Positions 48,749 through 56,764 of a stretch of 64,000 bases of DNA are shown piece by piece. The notes beneath the pieces were generated by a model. The model saw only the letters and a program-made list of their open reading frames with translations, made no database searches and was not told the origin of the DNA. The translations under genes were made by a program, and so were the position numbers. Position 1 is the first letter of the stretch. Each line of letters starts with the position of its first letter. The DNA comes from JALZKA01 sp963701205 (lineage in GTDB: Bacteria > Actinomycetota > Thermoleophilia > Solirubrobacterales > 70-9): the NCBI GenBank assembly GCA_963701205.1, contig OY969575.1, positions 558,001 through 622,000 of the forward strand. The letters are read 5' to 3'.

Positions 48749-48762
48749 GTGACGAACGTCAC
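48749..48762. promoter_or_regulatory. CRP-like palindrome upstream of the MMPL gene
   Basis: GTGACGAACGTCAC is a perfect inverted repeat, and with flanks it reads TGTGA-N6-TCACG, close to the CRP/GlxR consensus TGTGA-N6-TCACA. The TACCCT box at 48784-48789 predicts a start near 48797, which places the palindrome centre at about -41.5, the position of a class II activator site. TetR-type repressors also use such repeats. Confidence 0.5.
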
Positions 48763-48799
48763 GTAGGCGGGGGGTCCGCCAACTACCCTGTCCGCCACC

Positions 48800-50992
48800 G
48801 TGGGGTTCGAGCGCATTGCCGCATTCACCTGGAGGCACCCCCGGAAGATCCTTGCGGCCATCGGCCTGTTCATGGTCGCGGCCGCGCTCCTTGGCGGCAA
48901 GGTTGAAGAGCACCTCCAGGCCGCCGGATTCGGCGATTCGTCCTCTGAGTCGGAGCGTGCGATCGAGCTGCTTCGCGACGAGCTGGGCTACGACGCCGGA
49001 CCGGGCGTCGTTGTGCTTGTTCGCGACCCGGCCGGCGATCAGCTCGCGATCGGGTCACGGTCGGTCCGCAGCGAAGTCGCGCGGCTCAGTGGCGAGCTTG
49101 GGAAGGCCCGGTTCGTGGCCAAGGTCGATAACCCGCTCCGCGACCTCGACAAGGCGATCGGCGGGCTACCACCCGGGACTGACACTGCGCCGCTGGTCGA
49201 GCAGTTTCAGGACAAAAACCCACTGATTGCCGACGAAGGCCGCTCGATCCTGATCACCGGCCACCTCAACAGCGACGACCCTGAGAGCGATGGCGGCGAC
49301 GCAGCTGACGATGTCAAGCGTTTGCTTCATTCGGACACGCTCGATATCGGCTTCGCAGGATTTGCGGTCGGATTTTCCGAGGTCGAGGCCCAGGCGCGCG
49401 AGGACCTGAATCGGGCTGAGCTGATCGCGTTTCCGGTCCTGGCCATCCTGTTGCTGATCGTCTTTCGCGGACTGATCGCGGCGGCGGTTCCGCTGTTGAT
49501 CGGCGTGGCGTCGATCCTCGGCACCTTCCTGGCGCTGCGGATCATGTCCGAGTTCGCATCGACGTCTCTGTTCGCCCTCAACATCACGACGGCGCTGAGC
49601 CTCGGGCTCGCAGTGGATTACGCGCTGCTGATGATCTCGCGCTATCGCGAGGAACTCGAAGCCGATGGTGCAACCGAGGAAGCCCATCGCCGGATGGTCA
49701 CCACCGCCGGTCGCACGGTCGTTTTTTCGGGCATCACCGTCGCGGCGGCGCTCGCCGCGCTGATGCTTTTCCCGCAGCGGTTTCTCTACTCGGTCGGCGC
49801 CGCGGGCGCGATCGTGGGAGTTCTGGCATCGACGATCGCGCTGTTTGGCGTATCGGCTCTCGTCGCGATCCTCGGTGAGCGAATCAACAAGTTCTCGATC
49901 CGCCGCGGGCCCGCAGTCTCGGCCACCTCCGGCGGGTGGTACCGATTGGCGCATGGCGTGATGCGGAGGCCCAAGACCGTCGCGCTGGCCAGCGCCGCGG
50001 GGATGTTGCTGGTGGCCTCCCCCGCTCTATCGACCGACCTGACCGGCCCGAGCGCCGAGGCCGTACCTCGGGGCCAGGACTCCTTCCCGGTCCAGGAACG
50101 CATCAACCGGGACTACGAACGTGATTCCACCGAGCCGATCACGGTCACCGTTAGCGGCGATGCAACCGTTGGCATGCTGAAGCGGCTGAACTCGACCGTG
50201 GCGTCGCTACCGGGGGTCACCACACGTACGCCCTTCTTGCGGGCTGGTCCGGAAACGAGGTACGCCAACTTCGGCAGCGCCGAGAAGGCCCTCGACGACG
50301 ACACCCAGCAGATCGTCCGCGAGATCCGCTCGCTCTCGGTGCCCGGCGCCGACGTGCTCGTCGCCGGCAACACCGCGCGCTTTTTGGATCAGAAGGAAAG
50401 CCTTGCGTCGCATCTGCCCGCCGTGGTCGCGGTCGCGGTCGCGGTCACCCTGCTCTTGCTCTTCCTGCTGACCGGGTCGATCATCCTGCCGATCAAGACG
50501 CTCGTGATGAACGGCCTGACCCTGGCCGCCGTCCTTGGCATTCTCACGCTTGGCTTCCAGGAAGGGTGGCTCGACGCCGCCCTGAGCTACGAGGGTCCTG
50601 CCGGGGTCGAGTTGATGACGCTCGCGCTGGTCTTCGCGATCACATTTGGCCTGGCAACCGACTACGCCGTGTTGGTGATGGCGCGAATCAAGGAGCAGCA
50701 CGATTTGGGTGTGCCCAACCGCGAGGCCGTTGCGATCGGAATCGGCCGCACCGGACGCGTGATCACGGCCGCCGCCATGATGCTGGCGGTCGTCTTCGCG
50801 GCGTTCGCCACCAGCGAGATCTTCTTCATGAAGCAGGCCGCGGTGGCCCAGGCAACCGGCGTCTTGATCGATGCCACGATCGTGCGTGCGCTCTTGGTTC
50901 CGTCGCTGATGGCGCTGCTTGGCGAGTTCAACTGGTGGGCGCCTGGACCTCTCAAGCGCTTTCAGAAGCGCTTCGGATTCAGCGAAGGCTGA
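48800..50992 (+). CDS. MMPL/RND family transporter
   Basis: 730 residues with 12 membrane segments in the RND arrangement: TM1 (LAAIGLFMVAAALLGGKV), a periplasmic loop to about 205, TM2-6, a second loop from about 410 to 530, then TM7-12. The family Asp-Tyr pairs in TM4 and TM10 are visible: LSLGLAVDYALLMISRYREE and ITFGLATDYAVLVMARIKEQ. Uses proton motive force to move lipids or other hydrophobic compounds out of the cytoplasmic membrane. An acyltransferase and a small protein follow, so lipid export is likely (inference). Confidence 0.93.
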   Translation: MGFERIAAFTWRHPRKILAAIGLFMVAAALLGGKVEEHLQAAGFGDSSSESERAIELLRDELGYDAGPGVVVLVRDPAGDQLAIGSRSVRSEVARLSGELGKARFVAKVDNPLRDLDKAIGGLPPGTDTAPLVEQFQDKNPLIADEGRSILITGHLNSDDPESDGGDAADDVKRLLHSDTLDIGFAGFAVGFSEVEAQAREDLNRAELIAFPVLAILLLIVFRGLIAAAVPLLIGVASILGTFLALRIMSEFASTSLFALNITTALSLGLAVDYALLMISRYREELEADGATEEAHRRMVTTAGRTVVFSGITVAAALAALMLFPQRFLYSVGAAGAIVGVLASTIALFGVSALVAILGERINKFSIRRGPAVSATSGGWYRLAHGVMRRPKTVALASAAGMLLVASPALSTDLTGPSAEAVPRGQDSFPVQERINRDYERDSTEPITVTVSGDATVGMLKRLNSTVASLPGVTTRTPFLRAGPETRYANFGSAEKALDDDTQQIVREIRSLSVPGADVLVAGNTARFLDQKESLASHLPAVVAVAVAVTLLLLFLLTGSIILPIKTLVMNGLTLAAVLGILTLGFQEGWLDAALSYEGPAGVELMTLALVFAITFGLATDYAVLVMARIKEQHDLGVPNREAVAIGIGRTGRVITAAAMMLAVVFAAFATSEIFFMKQAAVAQATGVLIDATIVRALLVPSLMALLGEFNWWAPGPLKRFQKRFGFSEG

Positions 50993-51013
50993 TCGCCGGA
51001 TAGCCTGAATCCG

Positions 51014-52087
51014 GTGCGTGTCAGCGAAGTAAGCCCGGGGCCGATCTTTCCAGACGACGGGCCGCGCTTGGCCCGCATCGCGCGCCGCGTCCGCGGCATC
51101 ACGCTTGAGGTCCTGGCGTTCGTCGTCTTCACGGTCCTGCTGCCGGTGTTGCTTGTTGGCGCGGTGGTGGTCGATCTGGCGCTTTGGCTCCGGACCCGAA
51201 AGCCGTGGGTCGGCATCCGCCTGACCGCCTTCGGCTGGTGGTTTTTGTTCGGCGAGATGCGCGCGCTGATCGGTCTGCTTTTCATCACGATCGTCACCGG
51301 CGGGCCCTTCGGCGAGGGCTCGCTGCGCCGACGGCGTCTTTTGTATGACCTGCGCGGCCACTGGGCGCGCAGTCACATGGGCGGCATTCGCGCCCTGTTC
51401 GGCCTGAAGTTCGAAGTGGATGGCCTCGACGACATCGGCCGGGGACCCGTCGTGATCATGATGCGCCACGCATCGATCATCGACAACATGCTGCCGGACA
51501 CCCTGATCGCGCACCGCTGGGGAATGGGGCTCCGATTCGTCTTGAAGCGGGAGCTGCAGATGATTCCGACGATCGATATCGGCGGGCGCTGGGTGCCGAC
51601 CATCTTCGTTCGCCGGGCCTCGGGCGATCCGGTCGGCGAGGCCGCCGCCCTGCGCTCCCTGGCCCACGACCTCGGCGAGGGCGAGGGGATCCTGATCTAC
51701 CCAGAGGGAACACGGGCCACCCCACCGAAGATCGCCCGGGCTCAGGAGATCATCGCCGAGCGGCAGCCTGAAATCGCGCCGCTGGCGAACCGCCTGCGCC
51801 ACTTATTGCCTCCGCGCCTCGGTGGCCCGCTGGCCCTGCTCGACGAGGCCAAAGGCGTGGACGTCGTGTTTTGCGGACACGTGGGCTTTGACGGCTTTCA
51901 GTACATCTCGGACATCTGGGCCGGACGGCTGGTTGGATCGACGATCAAGGTGCGCTTTTGGCGCTACCCGGGTGCCGAGATCCCTGCGGGCGCCGAGAAC
52001 AGGACGGCCTGGCTTTACGAGCGCTGGCAGGCAATCGACGACTGGATCGACGAACAGCGCGCCCCGGCGGCGGACCTGACCGCCTGA
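51014..52087 (+). CDS. PlsC-like 1-acyl-glycerol-phosphate acyltransferase family protein
   Basis: 357 residues, two N-terminal membrane segments (LEVLAFVVFTVLLPVLLVGAVVVDLALWL; MRALIGLLFITIVTGG), then the acyltransferase domain. Catalytic HX4D is MRHASIID; further motifs are FVLKRELQMIPTIDIGGRWV and the substrate loop LIYPEGTRA. An insert between motif III and the end is larger than in E. coli PlsC. The GTG is 7 nt after TAGCCT although the MMPL gene ends only 21 nt upstream. Probably acylates a lipid that the neighbouring MMPL moves. Confidence 0.88.
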   Translation: MRVSEVSPGPIFPDDGPRLARIARRVRGITLEVLAFVVFTVLLPVLLVGAVVVDLALWLRTRKPWVGIRLTAFGWWFLFGEMRALIGLLFITIVTGGPFGEGSLRRRRLLYDLRGHWARSHMGGIRALFGLKFEVDGLDDIGRGPVVIMMRHASIIDNMLPDTLIAHRWGMGLRFVLKRELQMIPTIDIGGRWVPTIFVRRASGDPVGEAAALRSLAHDLGEGEGILIYPEGTRATPPKIARAQEIIAERQPEIAPLANRLRHLLPPRLGGPLALLDEAKGVDVVFCGHVGFDGFQYISDIWAGRLVGSTIKVRFWRYPGAEIPAGAENRTAWLYERWQAIDDWIDEQRAPAADLTA

Positions 52088-52139
52088 CCGTTTCGCTGGA
52101 TGACTCAAGTCTTCGGCGCCACGCCCGATAGAAATACCG

Positions 52140-52385
52140 ATGGACAATCGCGTCGAACGAGTGGTCTTTGAGATGGAACGCTGCCGAATCGTTGGCGACC
52201 TTGCGCTGCCAACCGAGGGTTACCGATCCCGGCTCTCCGATTTCCTGAATCGGGCGGACCTGACATTCATCCCGCTTGTCAACGTCGAGGTCAGCGGACT
52301 TGACGGCGGCGACCCCGTAGCGCATGCATTCTTGGCCATCGGCCGAGGGCACATCCAAGTCGCGCATCCACTCGCTGACGAGTAG
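52140..52385 (+). CDS. Small conserved-looking protein (DUF6812-like), 81 aa
   Basis: Single small beta-rich domain: RVERVVFEMERCRIVGDLALPTEGYRSRLSDFLNRADLTFIPLVNVEVSGLDGG then AHAFLAIGRGHIQVAHPL. This matches small actinobacterial proteins that I remember as DUF6812, function unknown; the assignment is from memory. TAGAAAT lies just before the ATG. It is convergent with csaA. Confidence 0.7.
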   Translation: MDNRVERVVFEMERCRIVGDLALPTEGYRSRLSDFLNRADLTFIPLVNVEVSGLDGGDPVAHAFLAIGRGHIQVAHPLADE

Positions 52386-52393
52386 AACCGCCC

Positions 52394-52732
52394 TCAGCCG
52401 ATTCTTGAGCCCGGCTCGGCATCGTCGTCGGGTCTCAGCAGCACCACGCCCTTAGTTGGATCTAGCGCCCCAAGAACCAAGACCTCCGACATGAACGGCC
52501 CAATCTGGCGTGACGGGAAGTTCACGACCGCGACGATCAGGCGGCCCTCCAACTCCTCGCGTGCGTAGTGGGTGATCTGCGCCGACGAGCGCTTGCGGCC
52601 AACCTCTATCCCGAAATCGATTTCCAGCTTCCAGGCGGGGACCCGGGCCTCGGGAAACTCGGCAACGGACACAACGCGGCCGACGCGCATATCGACCGCC
52701 TCGAACTGATCCCAGCCGATCTCGCCCGTCAC
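52394..52732 (-). CDS. csaA: CsaA-type tRNA-binding domain protein
   Basis: 112 residues, a dimeric OB-fold like the C-terminus of methionyl-tRNA synthetase: QFEAVDMRVGRVVSVAEFPEARVPAWKLEIDFG, KRSSAQITHYAREELEGRLIVAVVNFPSRQIGPFMSEVLVLGA. Chaperone-like or tRNA-binding activity is reported for B. subtilis CsaA. The start overlaps the stop of the alcohol dehydrogenase gene by 4 nt, an operon with no obvious functional logic. Confidence 0.93.
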   Translation of the reverse strand: MTGEIGWDQFEAVDMRVGRVVSVAEFPEARVPAWKLEIDFGIEVGRKRSSAQITHYAREELEGRLIVAVVNFPSRQIGPFMSEVLVLGALDPTKGVVLLRPDDDAEPGSRIG

Positions 52733-53763
52733 GGCGTCAGGACAATCTTCAGCGCCTCGCGCCGGTCGTAGATCGCGTAGGCCTCGGGCGCATCGTCGAG
52801 CGGCATGTGGTGGGTCACGAGCGGGCGTGGATCCAGCGTGCCGTCCGCCAGCAGGGCCAGCACCGGATCGACGTGCTTGATGACGTTCGCGTGCCCGGTC
52901 TTCAGCGTCAGCGCCTTGAGCCAGACGATCCCCATGTGAAGGTCAATCCGCTCCGCGTACACCCCCGTCGCCGAGACGGTTCCGCATTTGCGGGTCATCT
53001 TGCAGGCCATCTCGAGCACGTCTGCGTGGCCAACCGCGTCTATCGTCGCATCGACGCCGCGCCCGGCGGTCGCAGTCTTCACGGCAGCACGCGGATCCTG
53101 CTCGGTCAGATGAACCGCTTCCGCGCCGAACGTCCTTGCCATCTCAAGCCGCTCGGGGACGGAGTCAACGGCGATGACGTGGTCGGCTCCGGCGGCCAGC
53201 GCCGCCTGCACCGCGCAGAGGCCGACGGGCCCGAGGCCTAGGACGGCCACAATCGAGCCGTTGGTCACACCGGCCTCTGTCACCGCGTGATAGCCGGTGC
53301 CCATTACGTCGCCGGCAAACAGAGCAACGTCGTCTGAGAGCCCGGCTGGAATCTTTCGCAGGGTGCGATCTGCCCTGGGCACGATCAACAGGTCGGCCTG
53401 GGCGCCTTGAAGCTCGCCCAAGAGCTTGCCGTGGCCGAAGACCTGGCCGTGGTCGCACTTGTGGAAGTCCTCGCGCTCGCAAAAAAAACAATCCCCGCAT
53501 GCGGTGCAATAGGTACCCAAAACCCGATCCCCCTCCGCGACGGTGCTGACCTCGGCGCCGAGGGCGAGGACCGTGCCGACGAACTCGTGGCCGATAGTGA
53601 ACCCGGGCTCGATCGCCACCCGCCCGTGGTAGATGTGAAGGTCGGATCCGCAAACGCCCGACGCCTCAACGCGGACGAGCACCTGATCGACCGCGGTGAC
53701 TTCGGGGTCCGGCTTTTCGTCCACGCGAACCTCGCCCGGGGCCTGGAAGGTGACGGCTCTCAT
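52729..53763 (-). CDS. Zinc-dependent medium-chain alcohol dehydrogenase
   Basis: 344 residues. Catalytic zinc ligands Cys38 (ASGVCGSDLHIYHG), His-Glu in GFTIGHEFVGTV; the structural zinc loop has four cysteines (CTACGDCFFCEREDFHKC). The NAD site is VLGLGPVGLCAVQAALAAGADHVIAVDSVPERLEMA, with Asp after the second strand indicating NAD preference. Similar to threonine/glutathione-independent formaldehyde dehydrogenase-like enzymes; substrate not assigned. The ATG follows TAGAGT by 9 nt. Confidence 0.92.
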   Translation of the reverse strand: MRAVTFQAPGEVRVDEKPDPEVTAVDQVLVRVEASGVCGSDLHIYHGRVAIEPGFTIGHEFVGTVLALGAEVSTVAEGDRVLGTYCTACGDCFFCEREDFHKCDHGQVFGHGKLLGELQGAQADLLIVPRADRTLRKIPAGLSDDVALFAGDVMGTGYHAVTEAGVTNGSIVAVLGLGPVGLCAVQAALAAGADHVIAVDSVPERLEMARTFGAEAVHLTEQDPRAAVKTATAGRGVDATIDAVGHADVLEMACKMTRKCGTVSATGVYAERIDLHMGIVWLKALTLKTGHANVIKHVDPVLALLADGTLDPRPLVTHHMPLDDAPEAYAIYDRREALKIVLTP

Positions 53764-53912
53764 CGCGGCGGGACTCTATGACACGCCACCCCGTCAGTCG
53801 CAGCGGCGCGTTCCGCGGCAAGCCACGCCGCCGCGGGGCCGGGTTCAGCGGATGCGCCCTACGCCAGAGCCGCATAAGGTCTGGGGCAAGGAATTCGACG
53901 AAGGGATCACGC

Positions 53913-54755
53913 GTGGAAGCATCAAAGGCCGTCCTGATCACGGGCTGTTCGACCGGAATCGGCCGCGAGACGGCCCGCCACCTCGCCGCGAGCGGTTGGA
54001 CCGTTTACGCGACCGCCCGGCGCCCCGAATCGATTGCTGACCTGACCGAAGCGGGCTGCAAGACTCTCGCCCTCGACGTCAACGACGACGCTTCCATGCA
54101 GGCGGCCGTTGCCGCGGTCACCGAGGCGGAGGGCGCCGTTGGGGTGCTCATCAATAACGCCGGCTACAGCCAGTCCGGTGCCGTTGAATCCCTGACCATG
54201 GACTCGATTCGCGGCCAGTTCGACACCAACGTCTTTGGCCTGATCCGCATGTGCCAACTGGTCCTGCCCGGCATGCGGGATCAGGGCTGGGGCAAGATCG
54301 TGAACATCAGCTCGATGGGCGGCAAGCTCACGTTTCCCGGCGGCGGCATCTATCACGCCACCAAGTACTCGGTTGAGGCGCTCTGCGACGCCATGCGTTT
54401 CGAGGTCAAGGGCTTCGGCGTTGACGTGATCTGCATCGAACCGGGCCTGATCACGACCGAGTTCGGTGACACCGCCGCGGGATCGCTGGCGGCCACTGAG
54501 GACGGGCCATACGCCAAGTTCAACGCCCACCTGGGCAAGGCCACCAAAGCGGTCTACGAAGGCCCCATGGCCAAGCTCGGTGGGGGACCGGATGCGGTGG
54601 CGAAGGTCATCGCAAAGGCGATCTCCGCCCGTCGGCCGCGCGCCCGCTACAAGGTCACCGCATCCGCACGCCTCGCCATTGGCCAGCGGCGAATGGTCTC
54701 CGACCGGATGTGGGATCGGTTCATGGGAACCCAGTTCAAGCGCCCCGGCCGCTGA
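53913..54755 (+). CDS. Short-chain dehydrogenase/reductase
   Basis: 280-residue classical SDR: AVLITGCSTGIGRETARHLAASGWTVYATARRPES, LINNAGYSQSGAVE, NISSMGGKLTFPGGGIYHATKYSVEALCDAMRFEV (Ser, Tyr, Lys triad) and CIEPGLITTEF. ATARRPES suggests NADP(H). Starts at GTG with GAAGGGA upstream; the longer in-frame reading adds an arginine-rich, non-SDR stretch. Substrate unknown (retinol-dehydrogenase-like oxidoreductase subgroup). Confidence 0.92.
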   Translation: MEASKAVLITGCSTGIGRETARHLAASGWTVYATARRPESIADLTEAGCKTLALDVNDDASMQAAVAAVTEAEGAVGVLINNAGYSQSGAVESLTMDSIRGQFDTNVFGLIRMCQLVLPGMRDQGWGKIVNISSMGGKLTFPGGGIYHATKYSVEALCDAMRFEVKGFGVDVICIEPGLITTEFGDTAAGSLAATEDGPYAKFNAHLGKATKAVYEGPMAKLGGGPDAVAKVIAKAISARRPRARYKVTASARLAIGQRRMVSDRMWDRFMGTQFKRPGR

Positions 54756-54910
54756 CCGGTCAAACCCAACGGCCCATCGCCAAGCGGCGTGCCACCGGCA
54801 GCCTGACTGAAAAAACGACAGGACGGTGGTAATAATGCCCGGCAACGGGGAAACTCACCACGGTGCCGCGGATGCCGTTAGTGTCCTCGGTGAACCGATA
54901 ACCACGGGAC

Positions 54911-54927
54911 GGCCGTCAGTGACGGCC
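54911..54927. promoter_or_regulatory. Perfect 17-bp palindrome in the leader of the peptide-binding lipoprotein gene
   Basis: GGCCGTCAGTGACGGCC is symmetric around the central G and ends 3 nt before the GGAGGA ribosome-binding site. As DNA it could be a repressor operator; as RNA it forms an 8-bp hairpin that could affect ribosome access. A TAATAAT box lies about 80 nt upstream (54828-54834), so the message has a real 5' leader. Confidence 0.5.
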
Positions 54928-54942
54928 CAAGGAGGAGTACGA

Positions 54943-56664
54943 GTGAGAGGCATGACCTTCGGCCGCCGCACCAAGACGCGAGTGTTCGCGTTTTTGAGCA
55001 CGGTGGTCCTCGCAGGTGGAGTAGCGGCCTGCGGCAGCGACGACGAGAAGAGTGGCGACAGCGGCAATGGATCGGCGGCGAGTGGTGGCGAGATCACCAT
55101 CTCCCAGACTTCACAGCCAGACTTCCTCGACCCGGCGCTTTCCTACACCGTCAACGGATGGGAGCCGATGTGGAACGTCTACACCCCGCTCCTGACCTAC
55201 GCCCATGAAACTGGCACCCCTGGCGCGGAGCTGATTCCCGGCCTGGCCGAGGATCTGCCCGACGTCTCAGCCGACGGCAAGACCTACACCTTCCAGCTCC
55301 GTGACGGCCTCAAATTCTCCGATGGCAGCCCCGTCGTGGCTTCGGACTTCGAACACACGATGAAGCGCGTCATCAACCTCGAATCAGGCGGCTCACCGTT
55401 CTACCTGGGCATCGTTGGCGCCGAGGAATACTTGGCAAACAACGACCCCGAGGCGGATATTCCCGGGATCGAGACCAACGACAAGACCGGCGAGATCACG
55501 GTCGAGCTCGCCGCACCAGACGCCACGTTCTCCAATGTTGTCGCGATGAACTTCGGTGGCATCGTGCCAGGGGATACGCCGTTCGAGAACATGACCAAGA
55601 CCCCGCCCCCGGGCGTCGGTCCGTACAAGATCACCGAATCCATCCCGAACCGGCAGTTCGTGATGGAACGGGTCAAGGGGTTCGCCGATCTGGGCATTCC
55701 AGACATCCCGACGGGTCACGTGGACAAGATCACCACGTTGATCATCAAGAACCAGACGGCCCAGGCCCAGGACGTGCTCAACAACGAGCTCGACTACATG
55801 CAGGATCCACCGCCCGCGGACTTCAAGCCGACGGTGGTTGAGCGTGTTGGCGAAAATGGTTCCGAGGAACAGCGGTACAGCGAGTACGTCACGTCCTCCA
55901 CGTACTTCTTCTTCATGAACCAGAGGGTCGCTCCGTTTGACGATCCGAAGGTCCGCGAAGCGGTCAACATCGGGATCGACAAGCCCGCCCTCGCCCGCCT
56001 GTTCGCTGGCGAGTTGGCCCCGGGTTGCTCGTTCCTGCCACCCGGCATGCCGGGCTACGATGAGGCGCTCGACGTCTCTGACTGCCCGTGGGGCGACCCG
56101 AACTCAGCCGGTGATGTCGAGACGGCCAAGGCAATGATCGAGGAGGCCGGCGCGGCCGGTGAAAAGGTCGTCGTCTATGGCAACAACGACGATCCGACCG
56201 ACAAGATCACCGAGGCATACGCCGAACAGCTGAACGAGCTTGGTTTTGATGCTGAGCCCACGATCCTGGACGGTGGCGTTTATTTCCAGACCATCGGCAA
56301 CGCGAAGACGGAAGCCCAGACCGGTTTCACCAACTGGTTCCAGGACTTCCCGCACCCGTACAACTTCTTCTTCCTAGTTGACGGGGACACGATCCAGCCA
56401 ACCAACAACCAGAACTACGGGAACGTCGATGATCCTGAAATCACCAAGACCATCGACGAACTCCTGTTGGAGCCGGACCTGGTTGCGGCCACCCCGGATT
56501 GGGAGGATCTGAACAGGTACCTGGTGGAGTCAGGGCAAGTGATGCCGTACGGCCACCGCAAGCTGGCGACGTTCGTATCGGAGCGCATGGACTTCGATGC
56601 GGTGATCCAGCACCCGCTGTACCTGAACGACTACACCAGCTTCGCCCTCAAGGAGGGCGAGTAG
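54943..56664 (+). CDS. ABC transporter substrate-binding lipoprotein (SBP family 5, oligopeptide/dipeptide type)
   Basis: 573-residue extracytoplasmic binding protein. Lipoprotein signal with lipobox LAGGVAACGS (Cys30), a Ser/Gly/Asp linker, then the family 5 domain: LDPALSYTVNGWEPMWNVYTPLLTY, LAEDLPDVSADGKTYTFQLRDGLKFSDGSPVVASDFEHTMKRV, and the later EAVNIGIDKPALARLFAGELA. GTG 54943 is chosen because GGAGGA lies 6 nt upstream. A strong hairpin follows the stop, before the permease genes. Delivers a peptide-like ligand to the downstream permeases. Confidence 0.94.
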   Translation: MRGMTFGRRTKTRVFAFLSTVVLAGGVAACGSDDEKSGDSGNGSAASGGEITISQTSQPDFLDPALSYTVNGWEPMWNVYTPLLTYAHETGTPGAELIPGLAEDLPDVSADGKTYTFQLRDGLKFSDGSPVVASDFEHTMKRVINLESGGSPFYLGIVGAEEYLANNDPEADIPGIETNDKTGEITVELAAPDATFSNVVAMNFGGIVPGDTPFENMTKTPPPGVGPYKITESIPNRQFVMERVKGFADLGIPDIPTGHVDKITTLIIKNQTAQAQDVLNNELDYMQDPPPADFKPTVVERVGENGSEEQRYSEYVTSSTYFFFMNQRVAPFDDPKVREAVNIGIDKPALARLFAGELAPGCSFLPPGMPGYDEALDVSDCPWGDPNSAGDVETAKAMIEEAGAAGEKVVVYGNNDDPTDKITEAYAEQLNELGFDAEPTILDGGVYFQTIGNAKTEAQTGFTNWFQDFPHPYNFFFLVDGDTIQPTNNQNYGNVDDPEITKTIDELLLEPDLVAATPDWEDLNRYLVESGQVMPYGHRKLATFVSERMDFDAVIQHPLYLNDYTSFALKEGE

Positions 56665-56682
56665 TCACAACTGCCGAGATCG

Positions 56683-56708
56683 AGGGGGGCGCCCAAAGGC
56701 GCCCCCCT
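56683..56708 (+). terminator. Intra-operon terminator after the binding-protein gene
   Basis: AGGGGGGCGCC (56683-56693), loop CAAA, GGCGCCCCCCT (56698-56708): an 11-bp perfect GC-rich stem 18 nt after the stop, followed by CATTTCTC rather than a full T-run. It would end or attenuate transcription, or protect the 3' end of the abundant binding-protein message. Confidence 0.75.
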
Positions 56709-56730
56709 CATTTCTCGACTTCCAAAAAAA

Positions 56731-56758
56731 TTGACTGAGGCACGCGCAGGGGGATAAT
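56731..56758 (+). promoter_or_regulatory. Promoter for the permease/ATPase genes
   Basis: TTGACT (56731-56736), 16-bp spacer, GATAAT (56753-56758): the best housekeeping-sigma match noticed in the window. The GTG start follows 6 nt later, so the transcript is leaderless. Confidence 0.75.
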
Positions 56759-56764
56759 CGGGAC

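Noticed and set aside
50207..51802. Antisense open frame of 531 codons across the MMPL and acyltransferase genes
   Set aside because: Low-complexity His/Arg/Gln/Asp-rich translation typical of the reverse strand of GC-rich genes; no family pattern and full overlap with two well-supported genes. The same holds for the long antisense frames at 6079-7269, 9017-10258, 15866-17059 and 18804-19589.
54835..54910. Riboswitch in the binding-protein leader
   Set aside because: Compared by eye with cobalamin, SAM, TPP, guanidine and glutamine aptamer cores; none of the conserved cores is present. Only the palindrome is retained as a signal.
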